From: Quatrionicoccus australiensis
GTDB lineage: Bacteria > Pseudomonadota > Gammaproteobacteria > Burkholderiales > Rhodocyclaceae
Reading direction: 5' to 3'
Assembly: GCF_020510525.1 (NCBI RefSeq)
Contig: NZ_CP075188.1
Span: forward strand, 3,906,001-3,970,000
DNA: 64,000 bases
The translations under genes and the position numbers were made by a program. The notes below the pieces were generated by a model. The model made no database searches, was not told the DNA's origin, and saw nothing but the letters and a program-made list of their open reading frames with translations. Below, piece after piece: positions 47,726 through 59,677 of the stretch (positions are counted from its first letter, which is position 1; each line of letters opens with the position of its first letter).

Positions 47726-48661
47726 TTACCAGGGCAGGGAACCGAAAGCGCGCTGGTAACGCGCACCGATCTCCTCGCGGCTCGGCTGGTGGTTCTGGCC
47801 GCCGCGATGCGCGATCTTGATCGCGCCCATCACCGCCGCCAGACGGCCGGTCGTCAGCCAGTCGTAGCCATTGACGATGCCGTAGAGCAGGCCGGAACGG
47901 TAGGCATCGCCGCAACCGGTCGGATCGAGCACCTGCTCGGCTTCGACGCAGGGAATTTCGATACGCTGGCCATCGGCGTAGATCTCGGAACCTTCGCCAC
48001 CGCGGGTGACGATCAGCGCCTTCACTTCCTTGGCGAGCTGTTCCAGGCTGCGCCCGGTGCGGTCGCAAGCCAGCTTGGCTTCGTAGTCGTTGAAACAGGC
48101 GTAGTCGGCGAGCTGCAGGAAATCGAGCAGCTCGTCGCCGTTGAACATCGGCAGACCCTGACCCGGATCGAAGATGAACGGCACGCCGGCCGCAGCGAAG
48201 TCGCGCGCGTGCTGCATCATGCCTTCACGGCCATCCGGTGCGACGATGCCGAGTTTGGCGCCCTTGACCTGCTCGACCTTGTTGAGGTGCGAGAACGTCA
48301 TCGCGCCCGGGTGGAAGGCGGTGATCTGGTTGTCGTCGAGGTCGGTAGTGATGAAACACTGCGCCGTGAAAGTACCAGGCACCTGACGGACATGTGTGCG
48401 CGGCAAACCAAACTTGTCGAGACGCTCAAGATAGGGCATCGCGTCATCGCCGACCGTGGCCATGATCATCGGCTCGCCACCAAGCAACATCAGGTTGTAG
48501 GCGATATTGGCGGCGCAGCCACCGTATTCGCGGCGCAGTTCGGGCACCAGAAAGGAAACGTTCAGAATGTGGATCTGCTCGGGCAGGATGTGGTTCTTGA
48601 AGCGGTCGGGAAAGACCATGATGTTGTCGAAAGCCAGCGAACCGCAGATCAGGGTAGTCAT
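47726..48661 (-). CDS. PfkB-family carbohydrate/nucleoside kinase
   Basis: A 311-residue ribokinase-like protein with GGCAANIAYNLMLLG near the N-terminus and the C-terminal anion-hole motif DPTGCGDAYRSGLLYG holding the catalytic Asp. The closest character is adenosine-kinase-like PfkB proteins of proteobacteria. Substrate unknown. It starts 9 bases after the zinc-ribbon gene, as the last member of the accB-accC-prmA run. Confidence 0.85.
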   Translation of the reverse strand: MTTLICGSLAFDNIMVFPDRFKNHILPEQIHILNVSFLVPELRREYGGCAANIAYNLMLLGGEPMIMATVGDDAMPYLERLDKFGLPRTHVRQVPGTFTAQCFITTDLDDNQITAFHPGAMTFSHLNKVEQVKGAKLGIVAPDGREGMMQHARDFAAAGVPFIFDPGQGLPMFNGDELLDFLQLADYACFNDYEAKLACDRTGRSLEQLAKEVKALIVTRGGEGSEIYADGQRIEIPCVEAEQVLDPTGCGDAYRSGLLYGIVNGYDWLTTGRLAAVMGAIKIAHRGGQNHQPSREEIGARYQRAFGSLPW

Positions 48662-48670
48662 CGAGAATTC

Positions 48671-49752
<1,082 letters not shown>

Positions 49753-49753
<1 letters not shown>

Positions 49754-50643
49754 CAGGGCTTGACCCCACTCAGGCAGACCCAGTCCTCGCGCGTATCGGC
49801 GACCTGCAGCGGCAGCCACTGCGCGTAGATGCCGATGATTTCCTCGGCCTGCTCGCGCAGGATGCCGGACAGCGCCAGACGACCGCCGGAGCGGACATGG
49901 GCACAGATCGCCGGCGCCAGCACGCGCAAGGGGTTGGACAGGATATTGGCAACGACCAGATCGTACTCGCCGGCCACCGGCTGCGCCGAATCGGCGAACA
50001 GGGCGGTAACGCCGTTACGCTCGGCATTGGCCTTGGCCGCCTCAACCGCCTGCGGATCGATGTCGACCCCGGCAACACGCCCGGCACCCAAACGTGCCGC
50101 AGCAATCGCCAGAATGCCGGAGCCGCAGCCATAGTCGAGCACGGTGCAATCGGCACTGACCGTACGCTCCAGCCACTCCAGGCAAAGCCGGGTGGTCGGA
50201 TGCGAACCGGTGCCGAAGGCCATTCCCGGGTCGAGAATCAGGTTGACCGCTGCCGGATCGGGCGATTCGTGCCAGGACGGCACGATCCACAGACGTTCGG
50301 AAACGCGGATCGGATCGAACTGCGACTGGGTCAGCTGCACCCAATTCTGCTCTTCGACCGTTTCGATGGAAAACGCGGGCACCTCGTCCAGACCGATCGC
50401 TGCACCAGCCTCGGCAAGCAGCGCATGCGCATCGGCATCGGCCTCAAGCAAGGCAACGACGCGCGAATGCGCCCAGCCCGGCGAGTTGACCGAGCCCGGC
50501 TCGCCGAACTGCGGCTGCTCGTCCGGCGTGCCGGCGTCGGCATCCTCGATGCTGGCTGCCAGCGCACCGGCTTCGAGCAGGGCGTCGCAGAGCGGTTCGG
50601 CGCGCGAGGCGTCGGTCAGGAAACTGACACTTTGCCAAGCCAT
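49753..50643 (-). CDS. prmA: Ribosomal protein L11 methyltransferase PrmA
   Basis: A 296-residue SAM-dependent methyltransferase that trimethylates L11. The N-terminal L11-recognition domain is followed by the methyltransferase fold with [20 protein letters not shown] (motif I), [12 protein letters not shown] and the catalytic-loop [24 protein letters not shown] precedes motif I as usual. It starts 1 base after the accC stop. Confidence 0.95.
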
Positions 50644-50644
50644 G

Positions 50645-52009
50645 TCAGTTCTTCACTTCGCCCTTGTCGGCGAGTTTCTGTTCGAGGTAGTGAATGCTCG
50701 TGCCACCTTCGACGAAGCGCGCGTCCTGCATCAGTTCCTGATGCAGCGGGATATTGGTCTTGATGCCCTGGATGCTCATCTCGGACAGCGCGATACGCAT
50801 GCGACGGATGGCCTGCTCGCGGGTATCGCCGTAAGCGATGACCTTGGCAACCATGGAGTCGTAATGCGACGGCACGGTATAGCCTTGGTAGATGTGCGTA
50901 TCGACACGGATACCGGGACCGCCGGGCGGGTGATAGAACTCGATCTTGCCGGGACAGGGCACGAACGTGAAGGGATCTTCGGCGTTAATGCGGCATTCGA
51001 TGGCATGACCACGGAACACGATGTCCTTCTGCTTGTAGCGCAGCTTCTCGCCGGCCGCAACGCGGATCTGTTCCTGGACGAGATCGACGCCGGTGATCAT
51101 TTCGGTCACCGGGTGTTCGACCTGGATGCGGGTGTTCATTTCAATGAAATAGAACTCGCCGTTTTCATAGAGGAATTCGAAAGTGCCAGCGCCACGGTAA
51201 CCGATCTTGCGGCAGGCTTCGGCACAGCGCTCGCCGATGCGGGCGATCAGACGGGCCGGAATATGCGGGGCCGGCGCTTCTTCGATGACCTTCTGGTGGC
51301 GGCGCTGCATCGAGCAGTCGCGTTCGCCGAGATAGATCGCACTCTTGTACTCGTCGGCGAGAACCTGGATTTCCACGTGACGCGGGTTTTCCAGGTACTT
51401 TTCCATGTACACCGCCGGGTTGCCGAAGAAAGTGCCGGCTTCCTGACGGGTCATCGCCACGGCATTGACCAGCGCAGCTTCGGTATGCACGACACGCATG
51501 CCGCGACCACCGCCGCCACCGGCTGCCTTGATGATCACCGGGTAGCCAACGGCACGGGCAATCTTGACGATTTCCTTCGGATCTTCCGGCAGGGCGCCAT
51601 CGGAACCGGGAACGCAAGGGACGCCGGCTTCCTTCATCGCTGCCTTGGCAGAAACCTTGTCGCCCATCAGGCGGATGGTTTCGGCACGCGGCCCGATGAA
51701 GACGAAACCGGAGGTTTCGACGCGTTCGGCGAAATCGGCGTTTTCCGAAAGGAAGCCGTAGCCCGGGTGAATGGCCTGGGCATCGGTCACTTCGGCAGCC
51801 GAAATGATCGCCGGCACATTGAGATAGCTCAGCGTCGACGAAGCCGGGCCGATACAGACCGATTCGTCGGCCAGCTTGACGTACTTGGCGTGACGGTCGG
51901 CCTCGGAATAGACGACGACGGTCTTGATGCCAAGTTCGCGGCAGGCGCGCTGAATCCGCAGGGCAATTTCCCCGCGGTTGGCGATCAGAATTTTTTCAAA
52001 CATGGCCAT
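50645..52009 (-). CDS. accC: Biotin carboxylase AccC
   Basis: A 454-residue ATP-grasp enzyme that carboxylates biotin on AccB with bicarbonate, the first half-reaction of acetyl-CoA carboxylase. Visible are [28 protein letters not shown] (ATP-binding Gly-rich loop), [33 protein letters not shown] and the C-terminal [20 protein letters not shown] 52009 or 52003 are both possible; 52003 matches E. coli. It follows accB by 2 bases. Confidence 0.97.
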   Translation of the reverse strand: MAMFEKILIANRGEIALRIQRACRELGIKTVVVYSEADRHAKYVKLADESVCIGPASSTLSYLNVPAIISAAEVTDAQAIHPGYGFLSENADFAERVETSGFVFIGPRAETIRLMGDKVSAKAAMKEAGVPCVPGSDGALPEDPKEIVKIARAVGYPVIIKAAGGGGGRGMRVVHTEAALVNAVAMTRQEAGTFFGNPAVYMEKYLENPRHVEIQVLADEYKSAIYLGERDCSMQRRHQKVIEEAPAPHIPARLIARIGERCAEACRKIGYRGAGTFEFLYENGEFYFIEMNTRIQVEHPVTEMITGVDLVQEQIRVAAGEKLRYKQKDIVFRGHAIECRINAEDPFTFVPCPGKIEFYHPPGGPGIRVDTHIYQGYTVPSHYDSMVAKVIAYGDTREQAIRRMRIALSEMSIQGIKTNIPLHQELMQDARFVEGGTSIHYLEQKLADKGEVKN

Positions 52010-52011
52010 GA

Positions 52012-52464
52012 TTAGCCAATCACGAACAGCGGTTCACCAAATTCGACCGGCTCGCCGTTGTCGAGCAGGATGGCCTTGACCACGCCGGAAGCGTCGGCTT
52101 CGATCTCGTTGAGCAGCTTCATGGCTTCGATGATGCACAGGGTTTCGCCCTGCTTGACGCTCTGGCCGACCTGCACGAAAGCTTCGGCACCCGGCGACGG
52201 CGAGCGGTAGAAGGTACCGACCATCGGCGACTTGACGACGTGGCCTTCCGGCAGATCATCCTCGTCATCGAGGTTGACCGACGAGGCGGCCGGCGCACCC
52301 GGTGCAACCGGAGCCGGTGCGGCGTAGTACTGCTGCGGCGCGGCGGCAACGGCGCCGTAATGCTTGGCGATACGGACTTTTTCTTCGCCCTCGGTCACTT
52401 CCAGCTCGGAGATACCCGATTCCTGAACGAGGTCGATAAGTTTCTTGAGTTTACGCAGATCCAT
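52012..52464 (-). CDS. accB: Biotin carboxyl carrier protein AccB
   Basis: A 150-residue carrier subunit of acetyl-CoA carboxylase. [23 protein letters not shown] at the start, a Pro/Ala linker, and the biotinyl domain with the biotin attachment [10 protein letters not shown] (EAMK, Lys about 122) and the FYRSPSPGA thumb region. ATG 52464 was preferred to the frame start at 52500. It heads accB-accC-prmA-zinc ribbon-PfkB, 56 bases after aroQ. Confidence 0.96.
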   Translation of the reverse strand: MDLRKLKKLIDLVQESGISELEVTEGEEKVRIAKHYGAVAAAPQQYYAAPAPVAPGAPAASSVNLDDEDDLPEGHVVKSPMVGTFYRSPSPGAEAFVQVGQSVKQGETLCIIEAMKLLNEIEADASGVVKAILLDNGEPVEFGEPLFVIG

Positions 52465-52520
52465 GGAGACTCCCTTCGATATTGCGCCAGTTCGACGCAA
52501 GAAGCCGGCTTTTGGCCGGA

Positions 52521-53000
52521 CTATTCAATGTTGATCTTGTTGAGCAGGTACTCGAGCGCCAGCAGGTAGCCCTCGTGACCCAGCCCGCAAATGACGCCGA
52601 CGGCCAGATCGGAAAAGTACGAGTGATGCCGGAAGGACTCCCGCGCATGCACATTGGACAGATGCACTTCGACAAACGGAATGGCCACTGCGGCCAGCGC
52701 ATCGCGCAGCGCCACGCTGGTATGCGTGTAGGCGGCAGGATTGATGATGATGGCGCGCACGCCCTGTTCGCGAGCGGCATGGATGCGCTCGATCAAGGCC
52801 CCTTCGTGATTGCTCTGGAAGGCCTCGAGATCAACCTCGGCAGCTTCCGCCATGCGGGCCAGTGCCATGTTGATGTCGGACAGGGTAACCCGACCGTAAT
52901 GCTCGGGTTCACGAGTGCCAAGCAGGTTCAGATTCGGACCATGCACCACCAGGATGCGAGCCCTTTCGACCGGCTTGGAAGCGGTTTTTTGCTTCTTCAT
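52521..53000 (-). CDS. aroQ: Type II 3-dehydroquinate dehydratase
   Basis: A 159-residue dodecameric enzyme of the shikimate pathway: [21 protein letters not shown] (catalytic Arg then Tyr), [31 protein letters not shown] and [21 protein letters not shown]. The type II signature is complete. It lies immediately upstream of accB, a common betaproteobacterial order. Confidence 0.97.
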   Translation of the reverse strand: MKKQKTASKPVERARILVVHGPNLNLLGTREPEHYGRVTLSDINMALARMAEAAEVDLEAFQSNHEGALIERIHAAREQGVRAIIINPAAYTHTSVALRDALAAVAIPFVEVHLSNVHARESFRHHSYFSDLAVGVICGLGHEGYLLALEYLLNKINIE

Positions 53001-53039
53001 AGCTGCAAGTTTGCCGTAAATGGCCGCATTTTGTCCAGC

Positions 53040-53630
53040 CTATTCCAAAAGTAAGGCGCGCAGGCCTTCGGCGCGAATGCGCTCGCGCGGATGGCCGTCG
53101 CGATGCTTCATCGTCACCCGCTCCATCTGCGGCGGCAGGATCACCAGATTGACATCGGCAACCTCGGTTTCCAGCACCAGCACCGCCTCGGCCCTGTCGT
53201 TGCGCGCCTCGGCATGCTCGAAGTCGATATTGCGGTTAAGCAGGAAAATCTCGACCTCTTTCGCACTGTCGGCAAAGAGCAGGATATCGATGGTCGAATA
53301 CTCGCCCGCCGTGCCATCGAGCACAGAACCGGTCAGGTAGGGCCGGAAAGCTTCCAGCAATTCGAGGATGTGCAGGGCCGCCTGACGCTGCGCCAGCAGC
53401 AGTTCGGCATGCCCTTCCTCCTCGAACAGGCTGCGATAAGCACGCAACTCGACATCGATCTCGGCGTTATCGGGATAGGTCGTGTGTTCAGGCAGGCCGA
53501 GCTGCCGGGCCGCCTTGCGTTTGGCGAGGTGATAATCGGTAATGCCGTCCTCCACCATCAGGCGGGCGGCGGCGGCGGCGATACTGGCCCGGGCATGGGT
53601 ACTCGGGCGCTGCCTGTCATGACGGGGCAT
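53040..53630 (-). CDS. Conserved hypothetical protein, nucleotidyltransferase-like
   Basis: A 196-residue cytoplasmic protein with a helical N-terminus (ARLMVEDGITDYHLAKRKAARQLGL) and a mixed alpha/beta C-terminal part with STIDILLFADSAKEVEIFLL and VLVLETEVADVNLVILPPQ. The acidic DIL...D pattern is reminiscent of minimal nucleotidyltransferase folds, but the usual GSxxxGxxxxxSDxD motif is not clear. It is divergent from mpl with a 50-base gap. No function can be assigned. Confidence 0.55.
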   Translation of the reverse strand: MPRHDRQRPSTHARASIAAAAARLMVEDGITDYHLAKRKAARQLGLPEHTTYPDNAEIDVELRAYRSLFEEEGHAELLLAQRQAALHILELLEAFRPYLTGSVLDGTAGEYSTIDILLFADSAKEVEIFLLNRNIDFEHAEARNDRAEAVLVLETEVADVNLVILPPQMERVTMKHRDGHPRERIRAEGLRALLLE

Positions 53631-53680
53631 AGATGCTCAATCAGGGTAAAATCGCCCCCATTCTAACGGGCTTCTGTGAC

Positions 53681-55027
53681 ATGCACATTCACATTCTGGG
53701 TATCTGCGGCACCTTCATGGGCGGCGTCGCCCAACTGGCGGTTGCCGCCGGCCATCGCGTCACCGGCTGCGACGCCAATGTCTATCCGCCGATGAGCGAC
53801 CAGTTGCGCGCTGCCGGGGTCGATCTGATCGAAGGTTTCGGTATTGAACAGCTGGCACTGAATCCGGACGTATTTGTCGTCGGCAACGCCATTTCGCGCG
53901 GCAACCCGCTGCTCGAAGCCGTGCTCGACAAGGGCCTGCCCTATGTTTCCGGACCACAATGGCTGGCCGAAAACGTGCTGCAGGGACGCTGGGTGCTCGG
54001 CGTCGCCGGCACGCACGGCAAGACGACGACCAGCTCGATGCTGGCCTGGATCCTCGAAGACGCCAATATGGCACCGGGTTTCCTGATCGGTGGCGTGCCG
54101 CTCAATTTTGGCGTCTCGGCCCGCCTCGGTGACACGCCCTTCTTCGTCATCGAAGCCGACGAATACGACACCGCCTTCTGCGACAAGCGCTCCAAGTTCG
54201 TGCATTACAAGCCGCGCACCGTGGTTTTGAACAACCTGGAATTTGATCACGCCGACATCTTCGCCGATCTGGCTGCCATCGAAACGCAGTTCCACCACCT
54301 CGTGCGCACCCTGCCTGCCTCCGGCCTGATCGTCTCGAATGCCGGCGAAGCCAGTCTCGAACGCGTGCTGGCGCGCGGCTGCTGGACGCCGGTCGAACGC
54401 TTCAACGATACGGCCGGTTATCGCGTCACTGGCGACGATGCCAGCGGCGAGCTGGTATTGCATGGCCCGCAAGGCGAGATCGGGCGCTGCACCTGGGCGC
54501 TGTCCGGCGAGCACAACCGCGCCAATGCCTGCGCCGCGCTGCTCGCGGCGCGCCACGTCGGCGTGCCACTGGACAAGGGGCTGGAAGCGCTTTCCCGTTT
54601 CGTGAATGTCAAACGCCGCATGGAAGTGCGTGGCGAAGTGCGCGGCATCACCGTGTATGACGATTTCGCACACCATCCGACGGCCATTGCCACCACGGTC
54701 GCCGGCCTGCGCCGCAAGGTGGGTGCCGCCCGCATCCTGGCCGTTTTCGAGCCGCGCTCCAACACCATGAAACTGGGCACGATGAAAAGCCAGTTGCCGG
54801 ACAGCCTGCGCGAGGTCGATCTCGCCTTCTGCTACGGCGGCAATCTCGGCTGGGATGCCCGCGAAGCGCTGGCCCCGATGGGCGAACGCGCGCAGGTTGA
54901 AGACAATCTCGACGAACTTGTCGGCAAGATCGTTGCCGCGGCTCGTCCCGGCGACCAGATCCTGGTCATGAGCAACGGCGGTTTCGGCGGCATACACGGC
55001 AAGTTGCTGGCCGCATTGGCCAATTAG
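53681..55027 (+). CDS. mpl: UDP-N-acetylmuramate:L-alanyl-gamma-D-glutamyl-meso-diaminopimelate ligase
   Basis: A 448-residue Mur-ligase-family enzyme that recycles the murein tripeptide onto UDP-MurNAc. MHIHILGICGTFMGG starts the Rossmann-like domain, VAGTHGKTTTSSMLAW is the ATP P-loop, EADEYDTAFCDKRSKF is the Mpl-specific segment, and YDDFAHHPTAIATT the C-terminal domain. ATG 53681 was chosen; the open frame begins 48 bases earlier without signals. It is followed by a terminator. Confidence 0.95.
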   Translation: MHIHILGICGTFMGGVAQLAVAAGHRVTGCDANVYPPMSDQLRAAGVDLIEGFGIEQLALNPDVFVVGNAISRGNPLLEAVLDKGLPYVSGPQWLAENVLQGRWVLGVAGTHGKTTTSSMLAWILEDANMAPGFLIGGVPLNFGVSARLGDTPFFVIEADEYDTAFCDKRSKFVHYKPRTVVLNNLEFDHADIFADLAAIETQFHHLVRTLPASGLIVSNAGEASLERVLARGCWTPVERFNDTAGYRVTGDDASGELVLHGPQGEIGRCTWALSGEHNRANACAALLAARHVGVPLDKGLEALSRFVNVKRRMEVRGEVRGITVYDDFAHHPTAIATTVAGLRRKVGAARILAVFEPRSNTMKLGTMKSQLPDSLREVDLAFCYGGNLGWDAREALAPMGERAQVEDNLDELVGKIVAAARPGDQILVMSNGGFGGIHGKLLAALAN

Positions 55028-55035
55028 GCGGCCGC

Positions 55036-55051
55036 CAGCGGTCAACCGCCG
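55036..55051. repeat. GGTCAACC variant of the dispersed repeat after mpl
   Basis: cagcggtcaaccgccg followed by caaaaaggcaaaaatgaaaa resembles the copies at 7722 and 11845 in both palindromic core and A-rich tail. It lies between the mpl stop and the shared terminator. Confidence 0.45.
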
Positions 55052-55067
55052 CAAAAAGGCAAAAATG

Positions 55068-55106
55068 AAAATGGCGCAGGAAGGTTTCCCCTCCTGCGCC
55101 ATTTTT
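55068..55106. terminator. Bidirectional rho-independent terminator between mpl and maeB
   Basis: A 13-bp stem aaatggcgcagga (55069-55081) and tcctgcgccattt (55092-55104) with a 10-base loop, flanked by A-rich sequence on the left and TTTTT on the right. It can end both converging genes. Confidence 0.88.
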
Positions 55107-55120
55107 GCGTCTGCAGTCGC

Positions 55121-57397
55121 TTAGCGTTCCATCGACTCGACCACGGCCAGCGCCGTCATGTTGACCAGGCGACGCACGGTGGCGGTCGAGGTCAGGACAT
55201 GCACCGGACGTGCCGCGCCGAGCAGGATGGGGCCGATCGTCACGCCTTCGCCAGCCGTCATCTTCAACAGGTTGTAGGAGATGTTGGCGGCGTCGATGTT
55301 GGGCATGATCAGCAGGTTGGCTTCGCCCTTCAGGGTCGATTCCGGATGTGCAGCCAGACGGACATCTTCGGACAATGCCGAATCGCCATGCATTTCGCCG
55401 TCGATTTCCATTTCGCCATGGGTCATCGCCGACACCAGCGCCGAAGCACGACTCATCTTGTGCGCCGACTCGGAGCTGCCGGAACCGAAATTGGAGTGCG
55501 AAAGCAGGGCAACCTTCGGGTGCAGGCCAAAACGCTTGACCTGTTCAGCAGCACTGATCGTCATTTCGGCGATTTCTTCTGCCGTCGGGTTCTCGTTGAT
55601 GTGGGTATCGCAGATGAACAGCGAGCGACCCGGCAGCATCAGGTAGTTCATCGCGGCCAGCGTATTGACGCCCTGGCGCTTGCCGATGACTTCCTTGACC
55701 ACGCCCATGTGATGACTGAACTGACCGGTCATGCCGCAGATCAGGCCGTCGGCGTAGCCGAGCTTCAACAGCATGGCACCAATCAGCGTCGGCTTGCGGC
55801 GCAGGGCTTCCTTGGCAATGGCCGGCGTCACGCCACGGCGCGCCATCAACTGGTGATAGGCCGTCCAGCATTCGCGATAGCGCTCGTCGGATTCCGGATT
55901 GACGATGTCGAAGTCGACACCGGACTTGATGCGCAGATTGGCCTTGGCCAGACGATGTTCGATGACTTCCGGACGACCGATCAGGATCGGACGGGCGAAT
56001 TTTTCTTCGATCACGACCTGAACGGCGCGCAAAACGCGCTCATCTTCGCCTTCGGCATAGATGATGCGCTTGCCCTGGGCCTGACGGGCAGCCTGGAAAA
56101 TGGCGCGCATGCCGACACCGGTGTGATAGACGAATTCCGACAGCTTGGCACGGTAGGCATCCCAGTCGGTGATCGGACGGGTAGCAACGCCGGAATCGAT
56201 GGCAGCCTGGGCGACGGCCGGCGCAATCTTGACGATCAGGCGCGGGTCAAAAGGCGTCGGAATCAGGTATTCGGGGCCGAAGCTCAGATCACGGCCAGGG
56301 TAGGCCATGGCCACTTCGTCAGTGACTTCGGCTTCGGCCAATTCGGCAATCGCACGCACCGAGGCCAGCTTCATCTCTTCGGTAATGCGCGTCGCGCCAA
56401 CATCGAGCGCACCGCGGAAGATGAAGGGGAAACACAGCACGTTGTTGACCTGGTTCACGTAGTCGGAACGGCCGGTGGCGATGATCGCATCCGGGCGGAC
56501 TTCCTTGACCAGTTCCGGCATGATTTCCGGCGTCGGGTTAGCCAGCGCGAAGACCATCGGCTTTTCGGCCATGCTGACGACCATTTCCTGCTTGACAACA
56601 CCGGCAGCAGAGAGACCGAGGAAGATATCGGCGCCGACCAGCGCTTCGCCCAGCGTGCGCTTTTCGGTGTTCTGGGCGTAGCGGGCCTTGGTTTCGTCCA
56701 TGCCACCCGGACGACCGACGTAGATGACGCCCTTCGAGTCGCAAATGGTAATGTTCTCGCGCTTGACGCCAAGATCGCACCACAGGTTCACACAGGAAAT
56801 GGCAGCCGCACCGGCGCCGGAGACGACGACCTTGACCTCTTCGATCTTCTTGCCGACGACCTTCAGGCCGTTGAGCATGGCGGCGCCGGAAATGATCGCC
56901 GTACCGTGCTGGTCATCGTGAAAAACGGGGATATTCATCCGCGCCTTGAGCTTCTCTTCGATATAGAAGCATTCCGGCGCCTTGATGTCTTCCAGATTGA
57001 TACCGCCGAGCGTCGGCTCCATGGCGGCGATCATGTCGATCAGCTTGTCCGGATCGTTTTCCGACAATTCAATGTCGAAAACGTCGATGCCGGCGAATTT
57101 CTTGAACAGGCAACCCTTGCCTTCCATGACCGGCTTGGCGGCGAGCGGGCCGATGTTGCCGAGCCCGAGCACGGCGGTGCCGTTGGTGATGACGCCGACC
57201 AGATTGGCGCGCGAGGTGTACCAGGCGGCGGTGGCCGGATCTTCGACGATCGCGTCACAGGCGGCGGCAACGCCAGGAGAGTAGGCCAGCGCCAGATCGC
57301 GCTGGTTGGTCAGGCCCTTGGTCGGGCGCACGGAAATCTTGCCCGGGGTGGGCCAGCGATGGTATTCGAGAGCGGCTTCGCGCAGATCCTTTTCCAC
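55121..57397 (-). CDS. maeB: NADP-dependent malic enzyme with phosphotransacetylase-like domain (MaeB)
   Basis: A 758-residue protein. The N-terminal half (about 1-430) is malic enzyme: [32 protein letters not shown] and a Rossmann segment [17 protein letters not shown]. The C-terminal half (about 431-758) is phosphotransacetylase-like ([15 protein letters not shown] and [15 protein letters not shown]), usually regulatory in MaeB. It decarboxylates malate to pyruvate and makes NADPH. Start is GTG 57397 with CAGGAGAATCC upstream. The gap 57398-57545 to the next gene is AT-rich and shows only a weak aggcc repeat. Confidence 0.94.
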   Translation of the reverse strand: MEKDLREAALEYHRWPTPGKISVRPTKGLTNQRDLALAYSPGVAAACDAIVEDPATAAWYTSRANLVGVITNGTAVLGLGNIGPLAAKPVMEGKGCLFKKFAGIDVFDIELSENDPDKLIDMIAAMEPTLGGINLEDIKAPECFYIEEKLKARMNIPVFHDDQHGTAIISGAAMLNGLKVVGKKIEEVKVVVSGAGAAAISCVNLWCDLGVKRENITICDSKGVIYVGRPGGMDETKARYAQNTEKRTLGEALVGADIFLGLSAAGVVKQEMVVSMAEKPMVFALANPTPEIMPELVKEVRPDAIIATGRSDYVNQVNNVLCFPFIFRGALDVGATRITEEMKLASVRAIAELAEAEVTDEVAMAYPGRDLSFGPEYLIPTPFDPRLIVKIAPAVAQAAIDSGVATRPITDWDAYRAKLSEFVYHTGVGMRAIFQAARQAQGKRIIYAEGEDERVLRAVQVVIEEKFARPILIGRPEVIEHRLAKANLRIKSGVDFDIVNPESDERYRECWTAYHQLMARRGVTPAIAKEALRRKPTLIGAMLLKLGYADGLICGMTGQFSHHMGVVKEVIGKRQGVNTLAAMNYLMLPGRSLFICDTHINENPTAEEIAEMTISAAEQVKRFGLHPKVALLSHSNFGSGSSESAHKMSRASALVSAMTHGEMEIDGEMHGDSALSEDVRLAAHPESTLKGEANLLIMPNIDAANISYNLLKMTAGEGVTIGPILLGAARPVHVLTSTATVRRLVNMTALAVVESMER

Positions 57398-57545
57398 GGA
57401 TTCTCCTGAGGGTTTGTCTGTTAGGGAAAACCCCGTAGATTACTCCAACTTATTGGGGCCCGAAAGCGTAATTATGAATTACAGTTACAATTACGTACAA
57501 TCCGAAAGGCCTTTGCAGGCCGCTCTGACGCAGCTGCCCCCTAAC

Positions 57546-59633
57546 CTAGAAGCGATGCGAGACGGTCAGGCGGAAGCTGCGCGGTTCGCTCGGATGAATA
57601 TGCCGGTCGTCGTAGCCACCGGCCGTTCCGTCGGCGCAACCGGCCGGGTTGGCCGCCTCGCCGGCAGTGCGCGAGCAATACCAGTACTCGATGTCATTCA
57701 CCTTGCGGTCGAACAGGTTGTACACGTCGAGCGCCAGTTGCGTGCGCTTGTCGATCTTGTAGCCGATGCGCAGGTTGGTCAGCGTCGATGCCGAAGAGCG
57801 CACCGAATTGTCCTCGATCAACGGCCGCGGCCCGAAGTAGCGCAGGCGCAGGGCGCCGTACCATGGGCCGAGGTTGTCCAGGGTCAGGCCGAGATTGGCC
57901 GTGCCGGTCACCGCCCCCGGAATGTAGTCACCGACGACCGGATCGTGGTCGCGGAAGCGGGCATGCGACCAGGCGAGGTCGGCATCGAGGGCCAGCCAGT
58001 CGGACAGCACGTAAAGATTGGTCCATTCGACACCGTAACGCCGCGACGGGCGCGACGCTTCGGTGGTCCCGGCATCGCCGACGAAGAGCAGTTCGGAGGC
58101 GGCCGTCAGTTGCCAGAGCGCGACGGTCGACTGCCAGCCAGGCAGGATTTCCGAACGCAGGCCAATTTCGTAGCCGCGCGTGCGCACCAGCGGCTGCACC
58201 TTGCTGACCGGCGTCACACCGTCGGCCGGATCGACGCGTATCGTCGTGCCGCGCGCATCATTGGAATGAAAGCCGTGGCCGTAATTGAAATAAAGCTCGG
58301 TCTTGCGCCACGGCCCGAGGACGAGTGACAGCTTGGGGGTCAGCATCTGGTCGCTGGCCCGGCCGGAATTGGCTCTTAAACTGGCGTCGACCGTAAAGTC
58401 GTAGGCATCGGCGCGCAGGCCCTGGATCGAACGGAACCAGTCGGTCCACCGCGTCTCGTTCTGCGCCCACAGCCCGATGCTGCGCTGCGTGACCTTGTCT
58501 TCGCGGATGGTGGACAAGGTTTCGCGATTGCTCGTCGCGTACAGCCCGACCGGGCTCAGACGGTCGACGCGCGTTTGCAGGCCAAAACTGTTCGTCACAT
58601 CAAAACCGGCCCAGTTGTCGAAGACCGCATGCGATGCCGAGAAACCACCGGCCTGACGATGTTCGGACTGCTTGAACTGATCGCCCGGCGGGCAGCCGTT
58701 GTTCAGGCAGTACTGGAAGTTGGACCACAGGTCGAGGTTCGATTGCAGCCACCAGACATTCGCCCTGCTCTGCGCCTTGCCCCAATGCTTCGCCCATTCG
58801 CCGGACAGGCTGTAGCGCTGCGTCTCGCCGCCAGTGCTCGAATCGAGCGAACCGTAGCGGTCGACCGCGCCGCTGTCGATGGCGCGCTGGGCGATCTGAT
58901 CGGTCGAGGTCCAGCGCCCACGATAGGCCATGCCGGTGATGGCAAAACCGTTGTTGCGCGTCCCCTGGCTGTAACTGAGCACGCCGTTCAGCTTGCGGTA
59001 ATGCTCGTCGACCTGCCACGGACCGTCGTTATGGAACAACTCCAGGCCGTAGAGCAGATGGCCGCCGGCCAGTTCCGGCGAACTGGCGAGCAGGCTGCGC
59101 GCGTAGCCGTTCTGGCCGAGCGTCAGTTGCGCTAGCGTGCCGTCGATACGCCGGCGGTAATCGATATGCGCCGCGCCGGCCGAGGAGAAATCGCCTTCCG
59201 ACGCGTAATACGGTCCCTTGCGAAAACTGATGCGGTCGACCAGTTCCGGGATCAGGAAATTGAGATCGGTATAGCCCTGGCCATGCGCATGTGTCGGCAT
59301 GTTGACCGGCACGCCGCCGACGTAGGTCGCAAAATCGGTGCCGTGGTCGAGATTGAAACCGCGCAGGAAATACTGGTTGGCCTTGCCGTCGCCGGCATGC
59401 TGCGTGACGATCAGGCCGGGCACCATCTCCAGCGCCTCGCCGGGTCGCAACATCGGTACGGCGGCCAGACGCTGGCTGGACACCACGCCCGCGCTGCCCG
59501 CCGTCGCGATGCCTTCGAGATTTTCGGTCTGCGCGCGTACTTCGACCGGCGAGAGCTGGACCGCCTCTTCCGCCGCCACACCGGCACAGGCGAGCAAAAA
59601 ATATGAGCAAATTAATTTTTGTCTTAACGGCAT
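57546..59633 (-). CDS. TonB-dependent receptor of the nickel locus
   Basis: A 695-residue outer-membrane receptor from ATG 59633. Signal peptide ending VAAEE, TonB box-like VQLSPVEVRAQ, plug with RPGEALEMVPGLIVTQHAGDGKANQYFLRGFNLDHGTDFATYV, then GVPVNMPTHAHGQGY and a 22-strand barrel ending RLTVSHRF. A His-Ala-His segment and several histidines lie in the plug. It is 44 bases downstream of a nickel permease behind a NikR-like box, so it is probably a nickel-complex importer (FrpB4/NikX type). Assignment is by context. Confidence 0.8.
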   Translation of the reverse strand: MPLRQKLICSYFLLACAGVAAEEAVQLSPVEVRAQTENLEGIATAGSAGVVSSQRLAAVPMLRPGEALEMVPGLIVTQHAGDGKANQYFLRGFNLDHGTDFATYVGGVPVNMPTHAHGQGYTDLNFLIPELVDRISFRKGPYYASEGDFSSAGAAHIDYRRRIDGTLAQLTLGQNGYARSLLASSPELAGGHLLYGLELFHNDGPWQVDEHYRKLNGVLSYSQGTRNNGFAITGMAYRGRWTSTDQIAQRAIDSGAVDRYGSLDSSTGGETQRYSLSGEWAKHWGKAQSRANVWWLQSNLDLWSNFQYCLNNGCPPGDQFKQSEHRQAGGFSASHAVFDNWAGFDVTNSFGLQTRVDRLSPVGLYATSNRETLSTIREDKVTQRSIGLWAQNETRWTDWFRSIQGLRADAYDFTVDASLRANSGRASDQMLTPKLSLVLGPWRKTELYFNYGHGFHSNDARGTTIRVDPADGVTPVSKVQPLVRTRGYEIGLRSEILPGWQSTVALWQLTAASELLFVGDAGTTEASRPSRRYGVEWTNLYVLSDWLALDADLAWSHARFRDHDPVVGDYIPGAVTGTANLGLTLDNLGPWYGALRLRYFGPRPLIEDNSVRSSASTLTNLRIGYKIDKRTQLALDVYNLFDRKVNDIEYWYCSRTAGEAANPAGCADGTAGGYDDRHIHPSEPRSFRLTVSHRF

Positions 59634-59677
59634 CGTCAAAAAAAGCCGGTTGCCCGGCCATCCCCTCAATAAATCAG

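Noticed and set aside
57306..58328. Plus-strand frame starting at an AT-rich segment near 57474 (MNYSYNY...)
   Set aside because: Beyond the first ~20 codons it is antisense to the TonB receptor; no ribosome-binding site is seen and composition turns shadow-like.
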